Source: Patiria miniata
Lineage: Eukaryota > Echinodermata > Asteroidea > Valvatida > Asterinidae
Direction of reading: 5' to 3'
DNA: 64,000 nucleotides
Assembly (NCBI RefSeq): GCF_015706575.1
Contig: NW_024037062.1
Location: forward strand, 4,956,811-5,020,810
This document shows positions 11,144 through 23,400 of the stretch, piece after piece. Under the pieces are notes generated by a model. The model did not search any database. It saw only the letters and a list, made by a program, of their open reading frames with translations, and was not told the DNA's origin. A program made the translations under genes and the position numbers. The first letter of the stretch is position 1. Each line of letters begins with the position of its first letter.

Positions 11144-12083
11144 TTCATAAGTCCGACGCCTCATAAGTCCGAAATTTGAGGCGTCGGACTTAATATGAGG
11201 CACACAATTTATTTATTTCGCCTCATAGGTCGGACGCCTCATAAGTAAAAACAAAACCAAACCCAAATGTTCAAATGTAGGAACCATTGTTTTAGTGAAG
11301 TTCTGCATGTAGCACTTTCCAAAATCTATATATGATTATGAAAGCCCCATTCATAAGCTTTCTTTTAGTACAAGAATAATTCAAATCACTCATGTACTTT
11401 TCAAGTTACGGAATTTAAACACATTCAACCACCGTTTTAAGGTCTGTCCACGGATCACTAAATAAGTTCAGTGTTCTTTCAGCAAAACGAAAACCAATCA
11501 CAGAGGGATGCATGTGAATTGTTTTTGTTTTGCTGAAAGAACGCACACCTTTTTTTTGTGATCCGTGGACAGAACTTTAAAACGGTGGTTGTGTTTAAAA
11601 TTCCGTAACTTGAAAGTACATGAGTGATTTGAATGATTCTCGTACTAAAAGAAAGCTTTTGAAATGGGCTTTCATGTCCTTGATTTTGAAAGTGCACATG
11701 CAGAACTTCAATAAAACAAAAGTCCCGACATTATGGGTTTCGTTTTTTTTTTTTACTCACCCTGTAGAGCTATATTAAATTACTAGCGCGTTAACTTCAT
11801 GTTCGAAGAGATGCGCCATGCGCCCAGCAGGCATCTCTTTGTACATGAAGTTAGCTCTCCAGTAATATAGCTGTATGGCATATCACGAAGCAGATCAGTC
11901 CGCCGGCGCAGTTTGTGGCGCAAGGGTTAATGCTACGGGCGTAAATAATTACACATTCGAGGGGGGGGGGGGGGGGTTGAGGTTGGTTGGTGCAACCCTT
12001 AATGTTAATGTGCAATTAATTAAAAACGGCTGTCGGACTTATGAGGCGTCGGACTTATGAGGCGTCGGACTTAATATGAGCGG
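11144..12083. mobile_element. Composite palindromic region bounded by GTCGGACTTATGAGGC repeats
   Basis: The motif GTCGGACTTATGAGGC and its inverse occur in clusters at 11144-11243 and 12031-12083. Between them lie a foldback (arms about 11262-11497 and 11519-11745, ~220 bp, meeting at CTTTCAGCAAAAC / GTTTTGCTGAAAG) and a smaller hairpin (11767-11873, AGCTATATTA / TAATATAGCT). No coding sequence is seen. The clusters could be ends of one element or target-site repeats; no target duplication was found. Confidence 0.65.
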
Positions 12084-15000
12084 ACCCCCTTTTCACGATT
12101 TAAAATCAAATGAGTAAAATGCAGATGTGATTTTCTCCTTTTGCTGACTGCCGAATTTGGAAATCAGGTTTTTGTTTGTCGGAGCAGCAGAAAATCAGAT
12201 CAAACGCATCTTAAGTTTCCCATTTTCGCATGGCGAATCTTGGATGTTTAGAGGAGAGTGTTGAATGAACTCAGAGACAATTAAAAGGGTCCAAATTCCT
12301 GAAGCAATGAATCAAGATTGTTTGACGAACATTATATCAGGAATCTTTAAGGAACATTGAGATTTTCTGCACCGTTTATAAGGATTTTTCCCCTGCCTAA
12401 TATCTGAATAAAATGACTTTGTTCAGACGGAAGATGGTGGTTAACCAACCCACCAATGGGTGCGGGGCACCGTACCCCCCCCCCAACCCCCCCCCCCCCC
12501 CCCAAAAAAAACCCCATGTCTTTAGAAATAAATTGAGAGTGACAACTTCATTTGTTTGGACCAAACTTTAAAGATTTAGTTAAGTTTCTTTAACACGCTT
12601 TAAAAACACTTTTTTTTCTAATTCAGATAAATATTGGGTTAAAGATTGTTTCTTGATGCAAGGAGGAAGATTTCCTTTTGATTACCGGTATGCAAATGAA
12701 ATTGAACGCGATGGTGATTTTTTTTTAATGTATTTTTTCTTTGGGGCTGAAAAGGCGGGGAAATCCTATAAATGTTGGGAAAATTGTCATAATGAAATTA
12801 TTATTCGTTTAAAATTTGTAGGTCTTTTTTAAGTGAGGTGGAATATTAAGCGGCATTTACGCAAAATATGCATGAGAATTAGCACAACTCTCCTGATTAT
12901 TCACGTTCTGTCAATGAAATATTGGCTTCCCGGGTTTAAACGCTCATTTAAATTGCCGATTGTATGTAGCAATATGAAAGACAGTATGTTGAACTAGACA
13001 CGGCGTAGACTGATATAAAGTATAACTTGGGGGGGGGGGGGGAGTTGTACAAAATTCCGGGTCAAACACACCATACATACTTTTAGCTTCAACAGATTCT
13101 CTCTGACATTATCCAACTGAACAACGCACAATATCCTCCGTGTTGATAGTGCTTTGTTTAATTTAAAAAATAAATCAGCACACATTACGAAACTAAGATA
13201 CTATCACACTTGGTCAATGTTTTATTACAGATCCTTGCATTTCCAGTTTTGTTGTCTCCAATCAAACATCATTTTCATTGAAAACAGTGTATTACAGGGC
13301 CTACTCCGCTCTTATTGCAGGAGGTGAAAAGATATGTGCAATTTGCATCGACATCAGTAAACTTGTATGAAACGGTTTGACTATTGAACTGTGTTGGGAA
13401 AAAATGCAGCCACATCTAACGTCTTGACTGAGGTAATTACTTAACAACAGCAGATCCGGGGGGGGGGGGGGGGGAGCAGCGGGGCCGTGCCCCCCCCCCC
13501 CAGAACAGAACCCATTTTTTTTTTTAAAGTGATGATGTCGCAAAAAAGGCAGCCTCTGTGTACAGCATTACAATTGCGCCACTATGCACCATTGCCATGC
13601 ACAAGAGTCCTATAGTACACCCAATGCTTTTCATATGGGGCAAAACATTTTTGGACCCACTTTTTTTTGGGGGGGGGGGGGAACAAAACAAATTAGTTGG
13701 CCTGGATCCGCCCTTGTTACTTGAACTCTAAATGACACCCTTCTTTGATCTTAAAGTTGCTGAATTCGTGCTTTTTCTCCAAACGGGGTTGTTTGTTTTA
13801 TTTAAACAGAAAATTATTACTTTTTCTCTATTTTGGATGTTTTCAAACCTCTGAAAAATCGTTTTTATTGTGTGTTACTTTGCACACGAATTTCAAAAGT
13901 GACAATTTTTGCATTGCTCGAAAAAATATCAATTTCGCAAGCAAATCTGTATATTTTCAGGGTGAAACCTGAAAACAACACGGGGAGAGCAACTTGAAGC
14001 TTGAGGCAAGACTAACAAACCTTGAAACTATCGCTTAGTAATGAGACACAGACCATTTTGATACATCCAAAAAATATAAGTAAATAAGGTTTTTGGTGCT
14101 GTGTCTAAATACAATCATTCGTTTGTTGGATTTTTGTTCACCATTTAGATAACCCTTAAACACGTATTGCAAGTTGGATATTTTCTTAATGTTGAATGCA
14201 ATGACCTCTGACCTAAATCTATTTCTATATTCACAATACTTCTTTTTAAATTAAATAAAACATCTATTGTTACGGCTCCTTGTTTAAAGCTGAGAAGATG
14301 CGCCAAATATGAAAAGAAATCATAATTACTGGGAATTTGTGTGGGGACTTCATTGTCCATTTTACCTTTCTTGGTTAAAACCACAATCAAGCTGAAGTAT
14401 TTTCTACATGTATTATGAGCAGCAAGCCAAACAAATAATAATAATAATAATACTTCAAAAAAAAACCCAATGTCTTCTATATTTTAAATGTCTCACTTTC
14501 AAGTTCAAAGTTTGTTGGGTATAAGTGTGCATTAGTCAGCTTTTAACAAAGATTGTTGCAATCAGAATACAATATTGCTTCAGTTACATAAATACAGATA
14601 TACTTTAAGCACACAGAGCTATAATGAAAGGTGGAATTTCTTTTTTTTTTACAGTGTCAAACTTCAAATGACCATGACAACTTAGTAAAGAATATTCTAC
14701 ATTAGTTGAGCAGCTACATCATGTATTATAATTGTCCATGCACTATATTACAATGCAAGTATAAGAAATAAATTCAAAAGAAGGCAATATTGTCATAACA
14801 GCAACAGGCAAAAGGAAAGTCATGGCCAAAACACGCCAACACACATGGCTTCTAGTTAAAGATGTACTCTCCGTGCTCTTAAACAAATTCAAATGTTTTC
14901 TCCTTTCATATTTTTTTAAATTGTATGTTTCTTTAAACGACAAAACTACTTTATTTCCATTTTGTGCAGAAATGCCTCTGAAAAAGGCTTTACTAATACT

Positions 15001-17560
15001 TTGGGTTGCCTTTGCATGCAAATAGATCTGCCCTGCGAGTAGACTGGTTGCCCATCCCTACAATATCGATACTGATAGGAAAGAGGGATATCTGTTAGTC
15101 AGCAAATCATTCAAATTTAGTTCAGTCCTTATTATTCCATAACTAAATATGTAACAATTTTTTTTTTTTCAATGTCTCAATCAAAAGTGAATTTCTATTG
15201 CCAAATAAAAGCAATTGAAAAAAAAGATGCTTTTTAACAAAGACAGCACAGGCTATACATATTGCAGGCGTATTTTGTCTTTCAGAGTGATTTTCTTGTC
15301 TGATTCTGAATCAGCTATCTTTAAATGGACAATGAAGGGTTACTTCAACATACATTTACTTAACACGAACACTCCCACTGAATGACTTACGATGTCCTAA
15401 GTTTTAAAGCTTTTACATTAATTTAGTTGGGGAATAATCATTCCAAAAAATTGGATGGCTTCTCCCTAATATAACAACGTGTTCATTTTAAAGAGTGATG
15501 CAATTTTTCTTTACGATGCAAGCAATTACTATATATTGAAGACCCCCCCCCCCCTATAATTGTTACATAACGGCAAAGGCACTGTCTGGATTTTGTTCTT
15601 ATCAAGGTGAATTCTCATATATTTCAGTTAAAAGACACAAGAAAAATATAATGTTTAAGGCACGAAAGTAGTACAAGCGTTGTCCAAAACATGCTGAAAT
15701 TACAAGGGAAAATGTACAAAAATAATACCTTCAACACAAGACAACATACTGCAATACAAAAGGAGAGTTGAAAATTCTAAGCTGGAGAGAATAGCATTGT
15801 TTTGTAGTACAAGACAGTCCGTAATGATACAGATATCTTAATAACAATTTGTACTTCTTGTTTATCTTTCTTAAAATAAAAAGCAAAATTTGTACCAATC
15901 AAATAATATGCTGAAGGGGAAATACTGTCTGAAAATAACTTTGAAAGCAACATTGAAAAACAAACCCTGCATTCCCTGCAGATAAATAACTATTTGAAAA
16001 ATAGGAAAATAAGAGTACCAGAATAGAGAGTAAAGAGGGCCAAATGGTGCACATACACACAAACGTAAACACTAAAACGTTAAAAGGAGTGAGTCTTGTA
16101 CATGAAATAAATTGTAATTCCAAGAAATAGAACATATTCAAATCTAAAAGATAAATTTAATATAAATAAAACTATGTCCTGCTGTAATTTGACAATATTT
16201 TACAATATATACAGAATAGATACTTTGATAGGGCCAGGTGAATACCAAAGAATGCTTGAGCAGTTTAGGGCAAAGCAAAGAGAAAGATGGCAAAAAATAC
16301 TTATACGGAATCATACCGAAAATTTCAGATAAAATGTGCAATTTTCAAATGTTTACAAGAATTAGAAGGCACTGAATTCCTAACGATCACAATTAGGAAA
16401 AAGCTAAACCAGTTCTATATTTCACTGCACAAATGCAAATGTATTAGTTGAATATTGTTGGTACTGAAGCTTTGGTTAAGGCTAAATTTATTAAACAGTT
16501 ACAATTTAAGTACTGAAGAATATCACAAAATAATATGCAAGGAATATTTGTGTCTCATCACCTACCACGGCAATCACAATGAACACAAGGCAATTTGTAC
16601 AAATACAACATTCCAAAGGCACTTTTCGTTCATTTTTCTACATCACATTCTGCGGTTACAACTTGCGAAATATTGATATATTTGTGGGGAAAAACAGCCT
16701 ATTTGACAATTCTAATACAGTAAAATGCGCTAGGAATTACAGTTCAAACATGCAAGCATCAGAATCTGTCACATTTCACAAGTCTCACAATTACTACAAA
16801 TGACAGTATATATAACTCACTTACTATTCATGAATAAGTAGATTTACTCAAATATTCACAAAATTGGTATCTAGTTTTTAAATGAATTATACACCTTTTC
16901 CTGAGATTCAGAACGAACCTTCAAACATCTAAGGGAAAATGATGATGCATTTTGATGCAAAGAGAGATTGATTTTTTCCTCTTACAACACTAGGAAAAAA
17001 ATTATGTTCTTTGTACAACTACAACAGCATGCCTACATATACACACTTTTTACCAATAAATGTACATTAAATTTATCCTTTTAATAATCTGTTCTAATAC
17101 TTTGATTTGATGGTAATTGTGGTGAAAATAAATGAAAGTCCAACATAGTTCTGGTTCAATATTTGATCAATGGCTTAGCCTTAAGGACATAAAATGACAT
17201 AATGTCACCGATTTGGTTCCAATCATCACTGCAACCAAATGAAATAGATCATGGTCATATAAGTTGGGTAATCAGTAGGCTGTGATATCAAGAGGAACTG
17301 TAGCAATAAGGTTTTGCAATTTAATCCTCGCAGACGAAATCGTTTTTCTTGATGGGGAGTTCCACAATGAACTGAAAAGCTCTTGCCAATGTGTTATCAT
17401 TTTAGCAGTTGCAGTTATGACATCTTTACACATTGCTTGTTGACATGTTGTTTGAGTCCTGCAGGAAGGAGAGAAAGAATGCTACCTTTCATTGGGGTTA
17501 ACATTGCTCAGGTGACAAAATGTACCGTTTAGTGCATGACATATTGATGACTCTCTATAC
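12084..17560. other. Gene-free AT-rich stretch
   Basis: No coding region or RNA gene recognised. Several G or C homopolymers occur (about 12477-12502, 13028-13042, 13458-13474, 13490-13501, 13669-13681, 15543-15553). 14100-17560 has few obvious repeats and could be unique sequence, perhaps distal 3' UTR of PKD2. Confidence 0.4.
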
Positions 17561-18008
17561 ACAGGGTGGTGAAAAAGAAGGAAACCCACATTTGACAGGA
17601 ATAACCTACTTACTTAACTTTTTTGAACTGAGATTTTTTTATAATTTAGTACAGTATAGCTCTTCAACCACACATGGTGAAAAAATCTTTATAAAAAATT
17701 GAATACAAGTCACTAAAATTACTGTTGTCCACGTGTAAGTCTAGTGAAGTGTTTTTTCCCCTTCAAATCAAGCTCTGGAGCTCAGTCAAGCGGATGGAAT
17801 AAAGCCGTCCGTGGACAAACAAGTTTGGCACATGAAATTTTTAAACTACCATGTCTCAGAGACAAAATATGCATGTGCAATTTTTTTGGGTCACTTATGT
17901 TTAAAGATCAATATTTGAAAACAATTAAATTGAATTTTTGAAATACGCTCAATAAGTAGGTGAAAATTGCTGTCGAAAGTGGGTTTCCTTCTTTTTGCAC
18001 CACCCTGT
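17561..18008. mobile_element. Mariner-like MITE with ACAGGGTGGTG ends
   Basis: Left end ACAGGGTGGTGAAAAAGAAG; right end, inverted, ACAGGGTGGTGCAAAAAGAA. Similarity continues for about 50 bp (GGAAACCCAC, then CCTACTTA). The length is 448 bp with no coding frame. TA lies near both ends, consistent with but not proof of a TA target duplication. Confidence 0.65.
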
Positions 18009-20037
18009 ACAATCGGGTGTAATGAAACTCAGTTGTTGAGCTGAACAAGTAACTGTCCATGTATGTGTCGCCTAGGGACTCTGAGCATGGACAATAGATA
18101 GTGCTACCACTTCTGACAGCCAAGTACATAGTGGGAGGGACACCCACTTATGCATACTGGTTCATGGGTGTACAGTGCTCACTTTGCTCAACTTATGTTA
18201 TTTTGAATCTGCACAAAACCAGAACATCTTTGTGTGAGCGTCAGGCACCATCAGCATTCAGCTATGCAATCTACAGTACCTCCCGTTGTCTCCCCCAACT
18301 CTCCTTTTGTAACTGTTGATGGGGTAACATGCGCGCAGAGTCAATACCCAGAAAAACAGACATGGCAAGATAATTCATCTTGATTTGAACCCTTTTTTAA
18401 CCGGATCAAACCCCAAAAGATTGACAGGTCTAAATGCCATAAATTATACATCAGTTCTGTGTGCAGTTGAGTCAATTGCCAAGTGAGAGATGGAAAATCT
18501 TATTGACCTGGCAAAAGGCGGCAAGTCTCACACTTAAAAAATCCTGAGTTGTAGATGTGCACATAAGGCACAGAGTGGAATCTAGAACAATGCAATGTAA
18601 TATAATGTAAAACGTATGGTACTGAGGAGGTTGAAGTAACAGAACAGCTAATCAACTCATTGTGGTTGGGCACACACTTGACTTACTACTCATCGTCTCC
18701 AATAGAGGATTTCTATTATCCGTAAAGTACACGGAGGAACAAAAAAAGAAGAATACTTTGAATCATAAAGAGTTAATCAGGATATAACTTTGTGAGTGTG
18801 CTCAAAAGTGAAAGAATTCTTTAGGGAATCTCTGTACAACACATGATCATCACTCCACTCTGTGAGATTAAATCTTTCCCAAACAGAACACTAGTTCCAC
18901 AAAAGTGTTGAGTAGATTTCACTATGGCTAATACACAATCTTTTGTAGTATACTGTGGTGATCAATATGATTTCTGCTTCTATATCCCTACATAGTGACA
19001 TGTCTCTGCTAAGAGGTTCTGCAACCATCACCCAGGCTTGCACAGTACAGACATTCCACTTTAATCCTAAAGCCTCCTGGATCCTTCAAAATCTACCTGC
19101 AGGCCTGCAACTGCAAATTCAATAAAAAAGAAGAGGACACTCCAAACCATACAAGACTTTGTACAGAACTTTTCAATTTGTAATGGCGCTCATGAGGAGT
19201 AAAAAAACGAGGAAATCAGCGGAGGTGTTTGAGTAACTCTTAAGGTTTGGTTTACGACATCAGGCTCAATGCCCATTGGAGATTGTAAAAATGTACTGTC
19301 CATTCGCTTCACAATATTCAATTGTTTCTCTCCTAGCTAATGTTCATTCACCTTGTATGTTCGAATATCTGCAATCCCCTGAGAAAGGGCTTTTATGTTT
19401 AATTCCACAAATTTGCGATGCAAACACACTGGTTCAAAGCCTCTACATTATCACATCTGATACAGGGGCAGCAACCAGTCTATACTGCGATAACTAAGTT
19501 TTTGTTAGGCTGCAAATAATTCTAAAATTTTCGTTCAATGTCTCATTTCAAAGAACAACTTTTGTAGTGCTAGAAAAATAATAACCAAAACACCCCCTCC
19601 CACAAAAACCCCCAAAGAAAAACCACTCTATAATTCGGGTTGAAACCTCAGAAAAGCATAGACGGTACATTTTTAAAGCAATAATTCTCCGTTCATATAA
19701 ACATGTCATAGAAATGTTCACAAACTCTAGACAGTCACTGTGATAACTTTCAAAACCTGAAAGTGAAACAAAACCAAACTATTAGTAATCATACTGAGGA
19801 AATATCAACATACACTCAATGTTACTGTCGGTTACTGTTAGTTGTTTGCATTGCAACCACCTGGTCTAAATCAAAATCACACGGTGCTACAACTGTGGAT
19901 ATCATGTCCACACAACTGTGGATATCCACACAACTGTGGATATCCACACATACTGAGCAATCAAAGGCCATTTTAGACAGTTACAAAGACCCATAAACAA
20001 TGATCAAGTCAGATCAGCTGTACTGGCTTTGTGTAAG
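18009..20037. other. Gene-free region downstream of PKD2
   Basis: No ORF of recognisable family. It contains a short tandem repeat at 19890-19950. It would be transcribed if the PKD2 3' UTR is long. Confidence 0.4.
19890..19950. repeat. 18-bp tandem repeat with GTGGATATCCAC palindrome
   Basis: Three tandem copies of AACTGTGGATATCCACAC; the first is interrupted by ATGTC. Each regular copy contains a perfect 12-bp palindrome. Confidence 0.8.
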
Positions 20038-20043
20038 TTTATT
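20038..20043 (-). terminator. Candidate PKD2 polyadenylation signal AATAAA
   Basis: The first AATAAA noticed on the minus strand after the PKD2 stop codon, about 100 bases downstream. AATAAA is common by chance in this AT-rich DNA, and the real 3' UTR could run much further into 14.1-20 kb. Confidence 0.3.
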
Positions 20044-20144
20044 TCATCAAAATAAATTTTCTTGTCTTTTATCTCTAGATTTTCTATAAATGCTTGAAAA
20101 TGATGAACAGAATGTGAAAAATAACATGCAAATTAGTCTTCAAA

Positions 20145-20486
20145 TTAAGGGTTTGTTTGAAAGTCAAATGCATTCAAAAATGGCCCCGATTTGGAATAGT
20201 TTTCGGTGAGAGCTGAGACCCACACACAAGTCTTCAAACTCACGCTGGACAACACAGAGTCCGACCGAGGGCTAAGGTTTCGGGTAGATGGGCGGGAGGT
20301 GCTGGTGGAGACCTCTGAGAGGGAAGAGGTGGCGCGAGACAAGCTTCCAGACGTGGCCCTAGAAGCAGCCCCAGAGGTAGCCCTAGATTCAGCCCCTGAC
20401 GTGGCTCGAGAGGCTGCCTCATATCTGGCTACGCTGGCAGCGCGAGCCTTCTCAAACACATCATCATCATCATCATTGTGAGGAGC
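20145..20486 (-). CDS. PKD2: PKD2 terminal exon 16 with SRATSGA repeats and stop
   Basis: Residues 824-936 and the TAA stop at 20145-20147. It starts [18 protein letters not shown], then four 8-residue repeats built on SRATSGA (24-nt units, about 20320-20420), then a Ser/Thr/Arg-rich stretch and a non-repetitive end, [20 protein letters not shown]. Human PC2 ends without this extension. The acceptor is CAACTCAAG. A different splice in the last part cannot be excluded, but the reading is open and in phase over 113 codons. Confidence 0.82.
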   Translation of the reverse strand, partial: APHNDDDDDVFEKARAASVARYEAASRATSGAESRATSGAASRATSGSLSRATSSLSEVSTSTSRPSTRNLSPRSDSVLSSVSLKTCVWVSALTENYSKSGPFLNAFDFQTNP

Positions 20487-23400
20487 CTTGAGTTGACATT
20501 TAAATGGAGATGAGGGATTTTTGACAAACAAAACAAACGGTTTGAGTGTAATGACATAGATGATAGGTTGCTACAAACGACCTCACACACGACTTCACAT
20601 TTTACCTGAGCAAAGTTTACATCACACAGAATGTGGCAGTGTTTCCACAATTTTTACCCGGTGGGGGGGGGGGGGGGGTGTTTATACAAAACTCATGACT
20701 CGATAAAAAAAAATGTTTATTTTTGTTTTCTGACAAGACATAATGGACCAATGTGACTCTTCAGCATTGTTACAAATCACCAGCAATGCAAAATACAAAA
20801 TCAACATCGGTGGTGGGTTGGTGGGGGGGGGGGGGATGTTACAAACTTCTCTTGTATGTTTTAATACATATATCTCTTTATCCTTTGTTTCCAGATCAGG
20901 GTTTAATGTCATGGCTCTGCTAATTGTAAGCGAAGAATTCCGGAAATTTTGCTCAAATGGACAGTAAATTTACAGGTTAAAAGGAATTTTACCTTTTCTG
21001 TATGTGCACATCGTGTAACTAATAATACTGGGAAAGTCAAACTTTCGAAGAAATGGCATTATCAATAGCAGTCACCAAACAGGGATCAAATCACGTCACT
21101 CACTGCAAAAAAACCAACTTACATTGACATCCACATCCACTACCACCTCAGACACGTTTGTCTGTGGGCGGGGGGACATGGAGGATTTTCTGGAGGTGGT
21201 GGAAGGGGCTCTGCTCACTGGGGAGGTCACCTTATGGGGATGAGTGGATTGGAAGAAGGTTGAAAAATTAAAGGACGTGATGGGACAGTCTGATCAACAT
21301 CAAATTTGGAAACATGGATTTAAGTCCCTTTTCTGGCACACCATGCGAAGCATACACTAGGAAAAATACCCATTTGTAAACACTGCAGCTAATACAGATT
21401 TCGTATCAACACAAGTGCTGAAACTGATGTTTATACCTTAATGGTAATCCTATCAAACTGTTTAAATCATTACACTTGCAATTTTTACAACTGGTTTAAT
21501 GTGCACAAAACAACAAACTGTGCTTTTGTGTATCAGTAGATGAACATGTACATTCCAAAACATGTTGGTTGTTTTCAAGATGTACTTTCCGTGCTATTTT
21601 TCTTAATTGCTCTTTTCTCTAGCAATACAAAAGCTATTCACTCGAACGTAGAAATAAGCCCAAGTTAAAGGAATTATTAGTTCATAAATTAAAATTATTT
21701 GTGGCATGGCAATAATTCAGTTCTCGCAGAGTTGATTGGTTCCCGCCCCCTATCAGAATCAATAAAGTAGGGACTGGAAACTAGTCTACTCCATCTGTAT
21801 GAGCGTAAAAGCAGCCACAGGCTTGGACACATCCAAAATATTTAAAAAAACTTTAAAAAATCCCGTTAATATCAAACATAAAGTTGTAAGAACAAAAAAC
21901 AAATTTGTTGAAGGGCACGGAGAGTACATCTTTAAGTGGAAGAAAACAGTTAACCAACACGTTTAAATGGAAAAAAAATAAAGATCCTCAGCCACATTTT
22001 TCAAAATGTTTAAATGGAACCCAAATTTAACAAAATGGGACCTTGTTAATGAGGGATCTGCCTTCCAGTTTTATTTAACAAGTATTTTTCAATGATAAGC
22101 AACTATCTATAGTGTCAATCAGATACAGTGTAAACCATTTATAGTTTTTTATATTTTCAATAGGACGCTGGGCAAAGACCAACTTTCCATGCATCTTCCA
22201 CGCGTGATATGTGCATACTTTTGTAAAGGGCTGGCAGAACATTTAAACTGTGTGTGAAAGATTTGCTTATAGCATTCCTAATATTCAGTGTGGATTCCCC
22301 TCCTTATCCAAAATGGGATTTGAATCTGTGACCTCAGGAAATGTGTCCTCTACAGGTGCAGTATGTTGGCAGTCACCCCATTTGTCAATGTCTTTGTTCT
22401 GAGACACCATGAAATGTGTTTTAAACAGTATCGTAATATCTTTTATTTGCATAATTTGAATATTTTTTTCATCACTTGTCTGAGCAAATGAGCAACCTCT
22501 CTTTCTTTACAAACTTCCTAATAACAGACTGACATGAGCCTGGATCTTTCTTTGTTCGATTCCATCAAGGAAAAGCACACTTGCAATGTCAAAATCCCAC
22601 ACTTGTATTCAATCAATATGCACACAAGTATTATGTCATGCAAGAGCAAACAGTAACAGTTAAAGTAACACAAAGGATGGTCAAATTTAAAACTCTGTAA
22701 ACGGTTTTCTTTTCATCATCAATGGTGAAATTTGAGTTCATGTTTTATTCTGAGTTAGAGGAGTACCTCAGACTGGCGACTTTTGGTATCTCTTGACATA
22801 CTGGTCGAACTTCTGCTTGCATTCTAGAAAAATCAGGGAACAACTGATTAGAAATTGAGGATCCTACAAACAATAGTATACTGCAGAACACTACAGACTG
22901 GGACAATGCTGTTGATAGGGAGTAGCTGATATTCTGTAGATTTTGGCTCTCAGCGTCAACAGAAGGGGATCTGCATAGCCTATGATCTGCATAGGCCATG
23001 TCATTGTGATTATACATGTTTATGGTATTGTCATAATGCAATATGAGTACAGAGTTACACAGACTGCTTGGTTGTTTGTTGTTCTGCTCTTCAGAATTCT
23101 ACAGACTGGAGATATATGACGTAGCAGAGACATAAATCACTGACTTTTACAAAGTCTGTAGACTTACAAAATGAAACACCATCTTCAAAAAAAGTATGAG
23201 GTGTTTCATAGGAGTCACAGTGTTTGTAGAGTTATGGAGTCTGTCGAATTATTAGGCTTACATAGACTGAGTAAAAATATACAATGTACAATATACAGCG
23301 TATAAAAAAAGTTTATGTAACTTAATAACAAAGAAGAAACATACAGAGTTCATATAACTTAATAAAAAAGAAGAAACATACAGAATTAGAGTCAATCTGC

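Noticed and set aside
20206-20481. Plus-strand 91-codon ORF opposite the last PKD2 exon
   Set aside because: Antisense shadow of the repeat-containing coding exon.
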